Shown here one piece after another: positions 32,750 through 33,523 of a stretch of 33,523 nucleotides of DNA; within the stretch, counting starts at the first letter, position 1; each line of letters opens with the position of its first letter. The notes beneath the pieces are model-generated. The model did no database searches. It was given only the letters and a program-made list of their open reading frames with translations, and was not told the origin of the DNA. Source of the stretch: Brasilonema bromeliae SPC951 (GTDB lineage: Bacteria; Cyanobacteriota; Cyanobacteriia; Cyanobacteriales; Nostocaceae); NCBI RefSeq assembly GCF_012912135.1, contig NZ_QMEB01000034.1, forward strand, positions 1 to 33,523. The letters run 5' to 3'. Position numbers and translations under genes: made by a program.

Positions 32750-33445
32750 TTATTTTGCAAGACCGTGTTCTAAAGCAAAACGAACTAACTCTGTACGGCT
32801 ATTAGTACCAGTTTTACTGAACAAACGGCTAACATACTTTTCTACATTTCGGACACTCGTTTCTAGACGGCGAGCAATTTCTTTATTCATCAACCCCTCA
32901 GCGACTAAGTTTAAAACACTTTGTTCTCTGGGGGTTAAATCAATAGTAAAAGGTGCTGGAGATTGAGCTATTGCATTTCTTTGAGTTAACAAAGCTTTTA
33001 TTTGAGCAATTTGATTAGCCAACTCGGTAATATCTGGCGTATCACCTTCTTCTGTTGGAGTTGTAGTTCTGGCGGTGCGGCGTTCCAGTAAATTTTCCAC
33101 AATTGCCACAAGTTCATCTGGATCAAAGGGCTTGGGTAGATAGGCGTCAACACCAGCTTGATAACCTTGGATGCGATCAGTCGTCATACCCTTAGCAGTG
33201 AGAAATATCACTGGTAGCGATCGGAAGCGAGGATCGTCCCGCAGTTGTTTGAGGAACTGGTAACCATCCACCTGAGGCATCATAATATCAGAAATGACTA
33301 AGTCTGGTGTATTTTGCTGCATCATCTCCCAGCCCTGTCGGGCGTTACTGGCAACTTGAACGCTAAAACCGCTCTCTTGCAAATAGTCTTTTACGGCTTC
33401 ACGCAATCCTGGTTCATCATCTACCAGTAACAATTGTGCTGCCAT
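32750..33445 (-). CDS. NarL-family response regulator (REC + LuxR-type HTH)
   Basis: A 231-residue DNA-binding response regulator. The receiver domain (1-125) has Asp9/Asp10, the phosphoacceptor Asp53 in VISDIMMPQVDGY, Thr83 and Lys105 in YLPKPF. The linker (125-165) is variable. The LuxR/NarL HTH (about 170-231) reads LTPREQSVLNLVAEGLMNKEIARRLETS, then VEKYVSRLFSKTGTNSRTELVRFALEHGL. It is activated by an unknown histidine kinase, which is not in the window, and no target site can be read. The start ATG 33445 gives the exact receiver N-terminus. It is a single gene running toward the MITE-like element. Confidence 0.93.
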   Translation of the reverse strand: MAAQLLLVDDEPGLREAVKDYLQESGFSVQVASNARQGWEMMQQNTPDLVISDIMMPQVDGYQFLKQLRDDPRFRSLPVIFLTAKGMTTDRIQGYQAGVDAYLPKPFDPDELVAIVENLLERRTARTTTPTEEGDTPDITELANQIAQIKALLTQRNAIAQSPAPFTIDLTPREQSVLNLVAEGLMNKEIARRLETSVRNVEKYVSRLFSKTGTNSRTELVRFALEHGLAK

Positions 33446-33523
33446 TTACCGTTTCCTTTGCGCTACTTTTCTCCAATTTAGCGAACTTGAGTCATACTGG
33501 GCTACTGGCAAGATGGAGAGATT

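Noticed and set aside
32685-32966. 93-codon plus-strand frame
   Set aside because: It is antisense to the conserved HTH of the response regulator.
1-33523. CRISPR arrays
   Set aside because: No regularly spaced direct repeats with unique spacers were found. The repeats seen are palindromes or short tandem units.

Overview
This window comes from a filamentous cyanobacterium, probably a heterocyst-forming Nostocales member. The signs are frequent HIP1 octamers (GCGATCGC), cyanobacteria-specific genes (ndhM, narM, a DUF3181 protein, a CSP41-like protein), a small protein resembling the Npun_R1517 heterocyst-regulator family, and many short palindromic and minisatellite-like repeats between genes and even inside them. 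No organism or species can be fixed from the sequence alone.

Layout. Bases 1-80 hold the last codons of an IS200/IS605-type tnpB and the hairpin right end of that element. Bases 150-2838 carry a DUF3181 protein, a two-helix membrane protein, moaC (molybdenum cofactor), tRNA-Arg(ACG) and an MFS exporter. Bases 3309-9469 are mainly sugar metabolism: a CSP41/epimerase-like protein on the minus strand, then a family 4 glycosyltransferase, a priming sugar transferase, gmd and fcl (GDP-mannose to GDP-L-fucose), which fits exopolysaccharide synthesis. A 5-formyl-THF cyclo-ligase and a DUF433/DUF5615 toxin-antitoxin-like pair follow.

Bases 10870-20081 form a nitrate assimilation cluster: a HEAT-repeat protein divergent from nirA, then nirA, an NRT2-type permease nrtP, narB, a PsiE-like gene and narM. 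A clear NtcA/-10 promoter (GTA-N8-TAC, 22 nt, TAAGGT) and a possible NtcB site lie before nirA, and a weaker NtcA-like promoter lies before psiE-narM. The cluster would import nitrate, reduce it to nitrite (NarB, helped by NarM and molybdopterin) and then to ammonium (NirA). Two of its enzymes, NarB and NirA, carry in-frame insertions made of repeat DNA.

Bases 20082-21780 are a decaying patch: a DJ-1/PfpI gene broken by one stop codon and an SDR gene with a large internal deletion, set among palindromic repeats. Bases 21848-28444 are a signalling block: an FHA-PrsW membrane protease fusion facing a co-directional set of PP2C phosphatase, CHAT-FHA caspase-like protease and an unknown 215-residue protein. 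This is the best candidate for an undescribed system. The right end has a small acidic protein, a leuD-ndhM pair, the putative heterocyst regulator, a 126-bp MITE-like element and a REC-HTH response regulator.
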